A stretch of 59,118 nucleotides of DNA, taken from NCBI GenBank assembly GCA_025353165.1, contig JANXRE010000154.1, forward strand, positions 1-59,118, in the 5' to 3' direction. The translations under genes were made by a program, and so were the position numbers. The notes beneath the pieces are model-generated. The model saw only the letters and a list, made by a program, of their open reading frames with translations. It had not been told where the DNA came from and made no database searches. This document shows, one piece after another, positions 43,043 to 50,070 of the stretch. This DNA comes from Acidobacteriota bacterium. GTDB taxonomy: Bacteria; Acidobacteriota; Terriglobia; Bryobacterales; Bryobacteraceae. Within the stretch, counting starts at the first letter, position 1, and each line of letters begins with the position of its first letter.

Positions 43043-43705
43043 TGGACATGGAGCGCTGGCCGCCTCTGCCGTTGAGCGAATGGCAGGGCACCTACGACAC
43101 ACTCCATATGTGGACGCAGATCGTGGGCAAAATACGCCTGGCCCTCTCGCCGACCCTGAATCATCGGTGGAGTTCCACTCTCTACGTCAACGCGCGCGGA
43201 CTGACCACCGGACCGATGCCCTACCCGCAAGGCATCTTTTGAAATCGAATTCGACTTCCGGAAACACGAGCTGAACATCTCGACCGGTGAAGGCGCGTCG
43301 AGGCCGCCCCAGGTTGAGTCTGTCGCCGCCTTTTACGGCGCAATCCTGGGCGCATCCTCGTCTCCACTGCCAAAGTGCTGGAACGGTTCCGAGCGAAGTT
43401 CATCGGCAAGTGCAGCCCGGTCCACTTCTTCTAAGGCAGCTTCGATCTGGCCTGCACGCGCTTTTCCGGCCAACTCGCGCCCTCGCGGAAAGGCGTCATC
43501 AGCGGCCCGGCTTATTATGCCTACACCGTTCCTTGGCCTTCCGGCATCCATAAGATGAGCGATTCGACCCGCCGCGGCGGGTTGGAACACGCGAATGTCG
43601 GAGTTTATTCTGATGTACGACGACGTGCTGTACGAGTTCTCCGAGAGCGCCTACCAAGCGGGAGCGCGTCTCGGGATGTGGGATCGCGCGGCATTGGAGG
43701 TTTGA
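43042..43705 (+). pseudogene. broken DUF5996 gene
   Basis: Starts at ATG 43042 overlapping the gatB stop. Frame 1: WPPLPLSEWQGTYDTLHMWT, QIVGKIRLALSPTLNHRWSS. A one-base shift near 43235 leads to FEIEFDFRKHELNIS. An internal deletion follows, then VLERFRAKFIGKCSPVHFF with a TAA where GSFDLACTRFSG continues, and the end DVLYEFSESAYQAGARLGMW in yet another frame. The family is normally about 300 residues; roughly a third is missing. Function of the family is unknown. Confidence 0.75.
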
Positions 43706-43708
43706 CCT

Positions 43709-43978
43709 TTGGCAAAAACCTGCACTCACCTGGACCAGATCAAGATCAAGCAAACGAATAAGCATGCCTGCGAAGACTGCCTCAAAACGGGCGACACCTG
43801 GGTGCAACTGCGCCTCTGCGTGATTTGTGGGCATGTGGGGTGTTGCGATTCCTCCAAGAACAAGCACGCCACGAAACACTTCCATGCCACGAAACACCCG
43901 TTGATCCGCTCCATCGAACCCGGCGAAGCCTGGTTGTGGTGCTATGCCGATGAACTAATGGCGGGCGAGTTGGACTAA
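43709..43978 (+). CDS. UBP-type zinc-finger protein
   Basis: 89 residues from TTG 43709. Zinc ligands in the UBP (ZnF-UBP) order: CTHLDQIK, CEDCLKTGDTWVQLRLCVIC, GHVGCCDSSKNKHATKHFHA, HPLIRSIEPGEAWLWCYADE. In bacteria this domain occurs alone or fused to other proteins; its ligand is not established. Intact despite broken neighbours. Confidence 0.85.
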   Translation: MAKTCTHLDQIKIKQTNKHACEDCLKTGDTWVQLRLCVICGHVGCCDSSKNKHATKHFHATKHPLIRSIEPGEAWLWCYADELMAGELD

Positions 43979-44025
43979 ACGGCCGCGGTTCTCGGAGATC
44001 GGCAAATATATCCAAGTGTGCATAA

Positions 44026-44370
44026 TTGGCAGTGTCGGGTCTGAAGTCAATCGCTTGGCTAGGTGACCGTCTGGCCCGGTTGCGCGCGGCCCCGGCGGAT
44101 ATTCGTTCGGACGCAGGCTACCAGTTGGACCTGGTTCAGCGTGGCGGCGTTCCGGCGGATTTCAGGCCGATGCCGGATGTCGGTCAGGGCGCAATGGAGA
44201 TTCGCCTGCACGGTGACAACGAGTATCGGATGTTCTACGTCGCCCGGTTCGAGGAGGTCGCTTACGTGCTTTACTGTTTCGTTAAAAAGACCCCGGCGAC
44301 CCGGAAGTCAGATCTCGAATTGGGCAGGCGACGAGACTCCACTTTGCGTGAGTCTCGGAAATCGAATTGA
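44026..44370 (+). CDS. HigB/RelE-like toxin (phage Gp49 family)
   Basis: 114 residues from TTG 44026 (GTG 44032 is an alternative). SIAWLGDRLARLRAAPADIR, GYQLDLVQRG, FRPMPDVGQGAMEIRL, RMFYVARFEEVAYVLYCFVK and KKTPATRKSDLELGRRR match the Gp49/HigB-like mRNA interferases. Followed by the antitoxin gene 14 bp later, the usual toxin-first order. The toxin frame is intact while the antitoxin is not. Confidence 0.8.
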   Translation: MAVSGLKSIAWLGDRLARLRAAPADIRSDAGYQLDLVQRGGVPADFRPMPDVGQGAMEIRLHGDNEYRMFYVARFEEVAYVLYCFVKKTPATRKSDLELGRRRDSTLRESRKSN

Positions 44371-44384
44371 GGGAGAAGACAGTC

Positions 44385-44698
44385 ATGAAAACCCCCAGTG
44401 GCGCGACGATCACCAGAGGCAGCGGCAAATTTTTTGTCGACCTCGATTTCTCGTCCGCTGAATCCCGCAACCTCCTGCTACGGTCGCAGATGATGACGGC
44501 TCTCCGGAAATTCATCGAGAAAGAAGGCTTGACCCAAGCCGGTGCCGCCAGTGCCTGAAGGTGAGTCAGCCCCGTATCTCCGATTTGACGCGCGGCAAAA
44601 TCAGCCGGTTCTCGCTCGACACTCTGGTGAACATGCCCGCCGGCGCCGACCTAGAGGTTGACTTTCGGATCAAGACGCCGTCTCGGCGAGTTGCCTAG
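44385..44698 (+). pseudogene. HigA-type XRE antitoxin, frameshifted
   Basis: ATG 44385 begins MKTPSGATITRGSGKFFVDL, then MMTALRKFIEKEGLTQAGAA, the first half of an XRE helix-turn-helix. The frame stops at TGA 44555. One missing base near 44553-44556 would join AASAL to KVSQPRISDLTRGKISRFSL, the recognition helix and tail, which run to TAG 44698. So the DNA-binding half is lost in the current frame. Single-base lesion; sequence error not excluded. Confidence 0.7.
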
Positions 44699-44710
44699 CT
44701 TCCCGGGAGG

Positions 44711-45520
44711 TCAGCCCCGGTAAACCAGCGGATTCAACTCACTGGCCGCGAGGTCCCCCGGCCCGAGCCCCGGCATCCAACGCGCCAAGTCGCGCCGCCG
44801 GTTGAAATTGTCCGGCTCCGCGATCCGCGCCCCGTCGGCAAACCAGATAATCGTCATCACCTCGCGCGCCCGCTCGGTCGAGTTTCCGGGCGCTCCGTGC
44901 AGGGTCCAGCCATAGTGGAACGTCGCGTCGCCCGCAGTCATCGCCTCGCTGCGAGCAATCCGGTACCCGCGCGAACGTATCAGCTCTTCGAAGCGCACTT
45001 CCGAATCGTCGCTGATCGGCATGTCCCCGAGATACCCGTCGCGGTGCGAGCCCGACGCAAAATGCATGGTCCCCATCGCAACCGTCAGATCCACCAGCGG
45101 CATCCACATAGTGACGGTGTTGTCCGTGTCCAGCGGCCAATAATGCTGGTCTTGATGCCACGGCGTGATTCCGCCGCCGGCTTCCTTAAACAGCGCCTGG
45201 TCGTGGTACACGCGCACGCCATCCACGCCGAGCAGATCCGCCGCGGCTTTCGCGAACCTCCGCGCCAGCACGAACCGGCGCGCGTCCGCGTCGTGCTCCC
45301 ATAGATTGATCCCCTTCAGGAACGCCTTGCCGTAGGTGTCCCGATCCTCGAGCGGAGTCGACGCCGGCCCGAACCGGTCGCGCGCTTCCAGAATCACCGG
45401 ACGGTACGCCGCGGCCTCCGCCGGCGTCGCCACCGCGCGCAAGAGAACGTGACCGTCCCGCCGGAATGATTCGACAACTTCCGGCGCGACCGGGTAATCG
45501 CTCGACAGCTCAGGCCACAT
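44711..45520 (-). CDS. phytanoyl-CoA dioxygenase (PhyH) family protein
   Basis: 269 residues, Fe(II)/2-oxoglutarate dioxygenase fold. Iron ligands: His122 and Asp124 in WHQDQHYW and distal His208 in TLHGAPGNST; Arg in TERAREVMTIIW would bind 2-oxoglutarate. Full length for the family. Substrate unknown. Overlaps the downstream end of the sugar kinase gene by 11 bp, so it is the last gene of that operon. Confidence 0.88.
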   Translation of the reverse strand: MWPELSSDYPVAPEVVESFRRDGHVLLRAVATPAEAAAYRPVILEARDRFGPASTPLEDRDTYGKAFLKGINLWEHDADARRFVLARRFAKAAADLLGVDGVRVYHDQALFKEAGGGITPWHQDQHYWPLDTDNTVTMWMPLVDLTVAMGTMHFASGSHRDGYLGDMPISDDSEVRFEELIRSRGYRIARSEAMTAGDATFHYGWTLHGAPGNSTERAREVMTIIWFADGARIAEPDNFNRRRDLARWMPGLGPGDLAASELNPLVYRG

Positions 45521-46649
45521 CCATCAACCCCGCCCCAGCCGCCGGTTCCACCGGATAGACTTCCGGCTGCACGCCCGTGGACATGCGGTACCTTTCCGAA
45601 ACCGCGGCCGAGAAGGCATCCATTTCGCCCGCCTCCACAAACGCCACCATGCATCCTCCGAAACCCGCGCCCGCCTGCCTCGCGCCGATCGAGCCCGGCG
45701 CGCGAGTCATCGCGTCCATCATCGCGATCATCGATGGCGAGCAGATTTCGTACAAGTCGCGCGCGCCTGCAAAGGACTCCGAGCACAATCGCCCGACCCG
45801 GCCGCGATCTCCCGCTGCAAGCGCTTCCGTCATGGCCAGCACTCGCTCATTCTCGCCGATAATGAACCGGCACCGCTTCAGCACCTCCGGTGGAAGCTCG
45901 GCGGCGCGCGCCTCCAACTCCGCCGCCGTAGCATCCCGCAAAGCCGCCACCCCGAGAATCGCCGCGCCTTCTTCGCATTGCGCCCGCCGCACGCCGTACT
46001 CGCCGCCGGCCAGCTCGCGCGGCGACTTCGTGTCGCAGATCACCACGCGAATGGCCTCGGCGACATGCACCGCGCGCGTGGACAGATCGCGGCAATCCAG
46101 CAGTAGCGCGCAGCCCGCGCGCCCCAGGCACGACGAGAACTGGTCCAGGATTCCGCAATTCAATCCGATGAATTCGTTCTCGGCCCGCAGGCACAGCCGC
46201 GCCATGCGCGCGCCACCCATCTCCCATCCTCCGAGCGCGCGAAACACCACCGCGATCGAACATTCCAGCGCGGCCGACGAACTCAACCCGCTGCCGGTCG
46301 GAACCGTGCTGTGGATCACCGCATCGAACCCGCGCAGCGGCAACCCCTCGGCGGCCAGGGCCCAAGCCACGCCGCGAACGTAATCGCCCCAGCAGGCGCG
46401 GCGCTGGATCGATGTCAAGTCGAAGCAATCCTCGGAATCGAGATTCGCCGCAAACATCCGCACCTGCCCGTCGTCGCGCGCTCGCGCCGCCACCCACGTT
46501 TCCCGGCTGATCGGCAGCGTCAGCACAAACCCCAGGTTGTAATCCGTGTGGCTCCCCATCAGATCCACCCGGCCCGGCGCCCGCGCCCACAATTCCGGTG
46601 CGCCGCCGAACTTCTCTCGAAATAACCGCGTCACCAGTTCCCGTCTCAC
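45510..46649 (-). CDS. galactokinase-like GHMP sugar kinase
   Basis: 379 residues from GTG 46649, overlapping the UroD-like stop by 4 bp. GHMP motifs: GRVDLMGSHTDYN (26-38), PTGSGLSSSAA (117-127) for ATP, catalytic-base Asp169 in CGILDQFSS, and RQAGAGFGGCMVAF near the end. The signature of true galactokinase is GRVNLIGEHTDYN; here the Glu that contacts the sugar is Ser33. The sugar may therefore not be plain galactose. Family and kinase activity are sure; substrate is not. Confidence 0.85.
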   Translation of the reverse strand: MRRELVTRLFREKFGGAPELWARAPGRVDLMGSHTDYNLGFVLTLPISRETWVAARARDDGQVRMFAANLDSEDCFDLTSIQRRACWGDYVRGVAWALAAEGLPLRGFDAVIHSTVPTGSGLSSSAALECSIAVVFRALGGWEMGGARMARLCLRAENEFIGLNCGILDQFSSCLGRAGCALLLDCRDLSTRAVHVAEAIRVVICDTKSPRELAGGEYGVRRAQCEEGAAILGVAALRDATAAELEARAAELPPEVLKRCRFIIGENERVLAMTEALAAGDRGRVGRLCSESFAGARDLYEICSPSMIAMMDAMTRAPGSIGARQAGAGFGGCMVAFVEAGEMDAFSAAVSERYRMSTGVQPEVYPVEPAAGAGLMDVA

Positions 46650-47674
46650 CCAAAAGCCTCCAGCATCGCCTCGACGCTCGCAGGCGGAATGTCCGACTGC
46701 ATCCGGTGAGAAGGCCCCAGCAGTAGCCCCGTTCCTTCCGGCGCAAGGGTTCGCGCGCACGTGCGGGTGGCATCGCGAACGGCCGCGGCGTCTCCTCCGG
46801 GCAGCACGCCCTGGGTCGAAATCCCACCGAAGAAACTCAGCTTCGCGCCGTACTCGCGATGCAGCCATGCGTGCTCCAGCACCTCCGGTTGCACCGGATT
46901 CAGCGTGGTCAAGCCGATCTCGACGAGGTCCGGCAGGATCGCGCGAATGTCGCCGTCCGAATGCAGGATGACCGGCAACCCGGCCTCGAGAAACACCGCG
47001 AACATCGCCGCCAGCCGCGGCTTCATGAGCCTGCGCCACAGCCGCGGCGAGAACAGCATGGAGCGCTGCGCCCCGTAATCGTCGCCGAAATAGCCGCCGT
47101 CCACACCCGCCGCGACGAATCGTTTCGCGAGCGCCACCTGGACGGCGGTGATGCGATCCAGCAGTTCCTCGACCCACTCGGGCCGCTCCACCATGTCCAT
47201 CAGCGCGGCATCGAAACCGCGCAGCGACCAAGCGCGCTCGAACAGGCACATGCCGAGATTTGGCGCGACGAATTGATCCGCCGCTTGGATGGCGTTAGGA
47301 ACGAGTCCCGGCGCGCCGGGGTCGGGCCATGCGAGGCGGTCCAGGTCCAGCGAGTCCTTTAGAGGCGCAAACGAGTGCCAGTACCCCTCGGTGCGCGTGT
47401 CCCACCCGGCGCCCCACCAATCGAACTCGACCGAGCCGTCTTCGTTCAACGGACGCTTGTGTGAGATATCCACCCGCAGCAGATGATTGCCGAGCCGGTC
47501 CGGCAATTCCTGCACCGTCACGCCAAAGTGCCGGGCCAGAATGCGGCCCATCTTCGGCGTGTAATTGGTCTGCGTGGGCAGCCGGTCCACGGGCTCGCGC
47601 CGCAGTGCCCGCCGGACTCGTGCTTTCCTGCCCGGCGTGGCGCACGCACTCGTGCGTGCCGCGTCGCCACTCAT
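46646..47674 (-). CDS. uroporphyrinogen decarboxylase (URO-D) family protein
   Basis: 342 residues if begun at ATG 47674, which has GAAAGAGG eight bases upstream; 47704 and 47776 are other in-frame ATGs. The 13 or so first codons come from the double-hairpin repeat at 47637-47682; the conserved part starts at RRALRREPVDRLP. URO-D fold: RVDISHKRPLNEDG, VILHSDGDIRAILPDLVEIG, TLNPVQPEVLEHAW, FFGGISTQGVLPGG, GTGLLLGPSH. These relatives in sugar or methyl-transfer clusters are not heme enzymes. Here it is linked to a sugar kinase and a PhyH protein. Confidence 0.8.
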   Translation of the reverse strand: MSGDAARTSACATPGRKARVRRALRREPVDRLPTQTNYTPKMGRILARHFGVTVQELPDRLGNHLLRVDISHKRPLNEDGSVEFDWWGAGWDTRTEGYWHSFAPLKDSLDLDRLAWPDPGAPGLVPNAIQAADQFVAPNLGMCLFERAWSLRGFDAALMDMVERPEWVEELLDRITAVQVALAKRFVAAGVDGGYFGDDYGAQRSMLFSPRLWRRLMKPRLAAMFAVFLEAGLPVILHSDGDIRAILPDLVEIGLTTLNPVQPEVLEHAWLHREYGAKLSFFGGISTQGVLPGGDAAAVRDATRTCARTLAPEGTGLLLGPSHRMQSDIPPASVEAMLEAFG

Positions 47675-47682
47675 GGCGACGC
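47637..47682 (+). repeat. 46-bp double-hairpin repeat, copy 3
   Basis: Stems GCACGCA/TGCGTGC and GCGTCGCCA/TGGCGACGC are perfect; loops are CTCG and CTCA. Overlaps the start of the UroD-like gene and supplies its likely ATG. With copy 4 it forms an inverted pair 124 bp apart. Confidence 0.8.
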
Positions 47683-47806
47683 CTCTTTCCCGTTCAGTAC
47701 CCATAACTCGCGGAATCGAATTCTCCCCCTCCAGCAACTCCGCTTCTTCCGCGGGTATGCGATGCGATCCAGCCACTTCACTTTTTTGCGGCTCCCTTTA
47801 AGGCAG

Positions 47807-47852
47807 GCGTCGCCAAGAGTGGCGACGCGGCACGCACGAGTGCGCGCGCCAC
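47807..47852 (-). repeat. 46-bp double-hairpin repeat, copy 4
   Basis: Inverse orientation to copy 3. Stem GCGTCGCCA/TGGCGACGC is perfect with loop AGAG; the second stem GCACGCA/TGCGCGC has one changed base (G-T type pair in one strand) and loop CGAG. Lies 29 bp from the symporter stop. Confidence 0.78.
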
Positions 47853-47881
47853 GCAAACCCTCGAAGAGCTGGTCATATTGT

Positions 47882-49558
47882 TTACCAGAACAGCAGGTTG
47901 AGAACGACAAAACCAAGGCCCACGGCCGCGGCCCAAAAGATCGGCCTCTTGTAGAGCGGAACGTCGCGCTCGGACGGAATTTCAGTAGTTCCATAAACCA
48001 GCCCCTGCAATTCCGCAAGAGGCTTCGGGGTCGTGACCAGGCTAACCGCGACTGTGACGGCAACGCACGCCAGCCACGACCAAATGAAGCGGTACAGATT
48101 CTCCGCCATTGGCTTGGCGTTGGCGGAGAGCGTGACCGACGCCAGCGCCGTCGGATCCAGCCTCACCCACAGCCACAACAGAATGGACGCGAGCGTTCCG
48201 GCCAGCAAGCCCCAGAACCCTCCCGCCGGAGTCGCGCGCTTCCACGTCATCCCGAGAATCACCGTGCCGAACAGAGGAATGATGAAAAATCCGAACAGCG
48301 CCTGCACGTAGTCCATGATGCTGGCGAATTGCATCACCGCCCACGCCGCCCCGATGCTCAGCAGCAGTCCCACCACGGTGCACCACCGGCCCATTCGCAA
48401 GTAATGCGCGTCGTCCGCGTTCTTTCGCAACACCGGCCGGTAAATGTCGTAGGTCCAAACGGTCGCGAACGCGCTCACGTTGCCCGCCATGCCCGACATG
48501 AACCCCGCGATCAGCGCCGTTACGCCCAGGCCCAGCAGACCCGGGCCCAGGTAGCGCGCCATGATCAGCGGCATCACCTCGTTGTAGCTGTGGCCGCCGG
48601 TCGCCAGGGCCTGCGTCTCGCCCATCAGTTTCATCGGCAGCACCGCCCGGCCCAGCAGGCCCGGCAGGATCACCACGAACGGTACCAGCATCTTGAACGC
48701 CGCCCCGATCACCGGCGCCATTCTCGCCGACCGCAGGTCGCGCGCCGCCATCACCCGCTGCACCACCAGGAAATCCGTGGTCCAATAGCCGAACGCGCCG
48801 ATCAGCCCGAGGCCGAACACGATTCCCGTCCAGTGCACTCCCATCGGGTTCGCCGCCGCCGATCCCATGTTGCTCCAGATGTGCGTGTAATCCTCGCCGG
48901 GAAAACGCGCGGCGATCTTCGCCAGCATGCCCTTCCATCCTCCGGCTTCGATCAAGCCGAGGATGGGGATCAGCAGCGTTCCGGCCCAGATCAAAACGAA
49001 CTGCAAGACTTCGTTGAAGATGGCCGACTGCAGCCCGCCCAGCGCCACATACACCCCGACCGTCGCGGTAGAAACCAGGATGCTGAACCGGATGTCCCAG
49101 CCAAGGATGACCTTCATGACGATGGCCATCGAGTACATGTTGATGCCGCTCATCAGCACGGTCATCACGGCGAACGAGATCGCCGACAGCAGCCGCGCGC
49201 CCTCGCCGTATCGCAGCTTCAAATAACCCGGCACCGAGTGGGTTTTAGAAACATAATAGAAGGGCATCATCACGAGGCCGAGAAACAGCATCGCGGGGAT
49301 TGCGCCCATCCAGTACCAGTGCGTTGCCAGCAACCCGTACTGATAGGCGGACGCCGACCACCCCAGCAGTTCCAGCGATCCGAGGTTGGCCGCCACAAAG
49401 CTCAGGCCCGCGACCCAGGCCGTCATGCTTCGGCCGGCGAAGAAGAAATCGGAGGCGCCGGCCGAGCGGCGCTTGAGATAGAACCCGATCCCGAGCACCA
49501 TCGCGAAATACAGCACGATAATCGCGATGTCCGCGGGGGCAAGTCGGAGGAGCGTCAA
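47882..49558 (-). CDS. sodium:solute symporter (SSS family)
   Basis: 558 residues from TTG 49558. About 14 membrane helices; LAPADIAIIVLYFAMVLGIG, DFFFAGRSMTAWVAGLSFVA, NLGSLELLGWSASAYQYGLL, ALIAGFMSGMAGNVSAFATV (Na+ site region). Close in kind to SGLT/VSST sugar transporters. It lies 207 bp upstream of the UroD-like gene on the same strand, and the sugar kinase follows, so sugar import is the likely role. Confidence 0.85.
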   Translation of the reverse strand: MTLLRLAPADIAIIVLYFAMVLGIGFYLKRRSAGASDFFFAGRSMTAWVAGLSFVAANLGSLELLGWSASAYQYGLLATHWYWMGAIPAMLFLGLVMMPFYYVSKTHSVPGYLKLRYGEGARLLSAISFAVMTVLMSGINMYSMAIVMKVILGWDIRFSILVSTATVGVYVALGGLQSAIFNEVLQFVLIWAGTLLIPILGLIEAGGWKGMLAKIAARFPGEDYTHIWSNMGSAAANPMGVHWTGIVFGLGLIGAFGYWTTDFLVVQRVMAARDLRSARMAPVIGAAFKMLVPFVVILPGLLGRAVLPMKLMGETQALATGGHSYNEVMPLIMARYLGPGLLGLGVTALIAGFMSGMAGNVSAFATVWTYDIYRPVLRKNADDAHYLRMGRWCTVVGLLLSIGAAWAVMQFASIMDYVQALFGFFIIPLFGTVILGMTWKRATPAGGFWGLLAGTLASILLWLWVRLDPTALASVTLSANAKPMAENLYRFIWSWLACVAVTVAVSLVTTPKPLAELQGLVYGTTEIPSERDVPLYKRPIFWAAAVGLGFVVLNLLFW

Positions 49559-49589
49559 ATCCGAGTATGGGAACCGGTGACGCCCGCTG

Positions 49590-49730
49590 TCAATTCGACG
49601 CGAGGCCCGCCAGGCTGACCAGACCGGCCAGTAGCAGGAACAGCATCGACGCCGTGGAAACCGCCAACAGAATTGGCCCGAATGCCACCAATCCGATTGC
49701 AATCAAAAGAAAGACGAGACCGTAATGCAA
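49590..49730 (-). CDS. tiny membrane protein (DUF1328-like)
   Basis: 46 residues from TTG 49730, with AAGGGGGGAC just upstream. Two hydrophobic helices: HYGLVFLLIAIGLVAFGPIL and MLFLLLAGLVSLAGL. Resembles the small YtjA/DUF1328 membrane proteins in size and layout, but identity is low. Lies between the symporter and the pilin gene. Confidence 0.5.
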   Translation of the reverse strand: MHYGLVFLLIAIGLVAFGPILLAVSTASMLFLLLAGLVSLAGLASN

Positions 49731-49740
49731 GTGTCCCCCC

Positions 49741-49935
49741 TTAACTGGTATAGCTGCCCAGTTTCGTGCCGACGGCGGCGAACGCGCTTCCGATGGTGCC
49801 GGCCAGAGTATTCATGCCCGCGGTCGCGCCCAGGGCAATCAGCCCGATAACCAGCGCGTATTCCACCAGGTCCTGTCCCCGGTCGTCGCGAACGATCTGC
49901 AAGCTCACATAAAGACGAAGTAAGGCTTCTCTCAT
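49741..49935 (-). CDS. Flp-type class IVb pilin
   Basis: 64 residues. Short leader, then RDDRGQDLVEYALVIGLIAL with the conserved Glu+5 motif (GQDLVEYA) and one long hydrophobic helix; ends GTIGSAFAAVGTKLGSYTS. Flp pilins form tight-adherence fibres after cleavage by a TadV-like peptidase. No tad/cpa assembly genes are near, so it must use a system elsewhere. Confidence 0.85.
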   Translation of the reverse strand: MREALLRLYVSLQIVRDDRGQDLVEYALVIGLIALGATAGMNTLAGTIGSAFAAVGTKLGSYTS

Positions 49936-50070
49936 TCAAAATGTCTCCGTGCCAAAAAACAGGGCACTTCAGGTTCCAAGGAAGTTTCGTTGATAGAGCG
50001 GGGGGGCGGCGATGCAACCGTCAACGGTTGTACACACCGTCGGGGGGTGTGCGTGGCCGTTGGTACACAG

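Noticed and set aside
50021-50068. Hairpins CAACCG/CGGTTG and CACACC/GGTGTG after the GT39-like gene
   Set aside because: Neither is followed by a T-tract on the relevant strand and stems are short, so I do not call a terminator.
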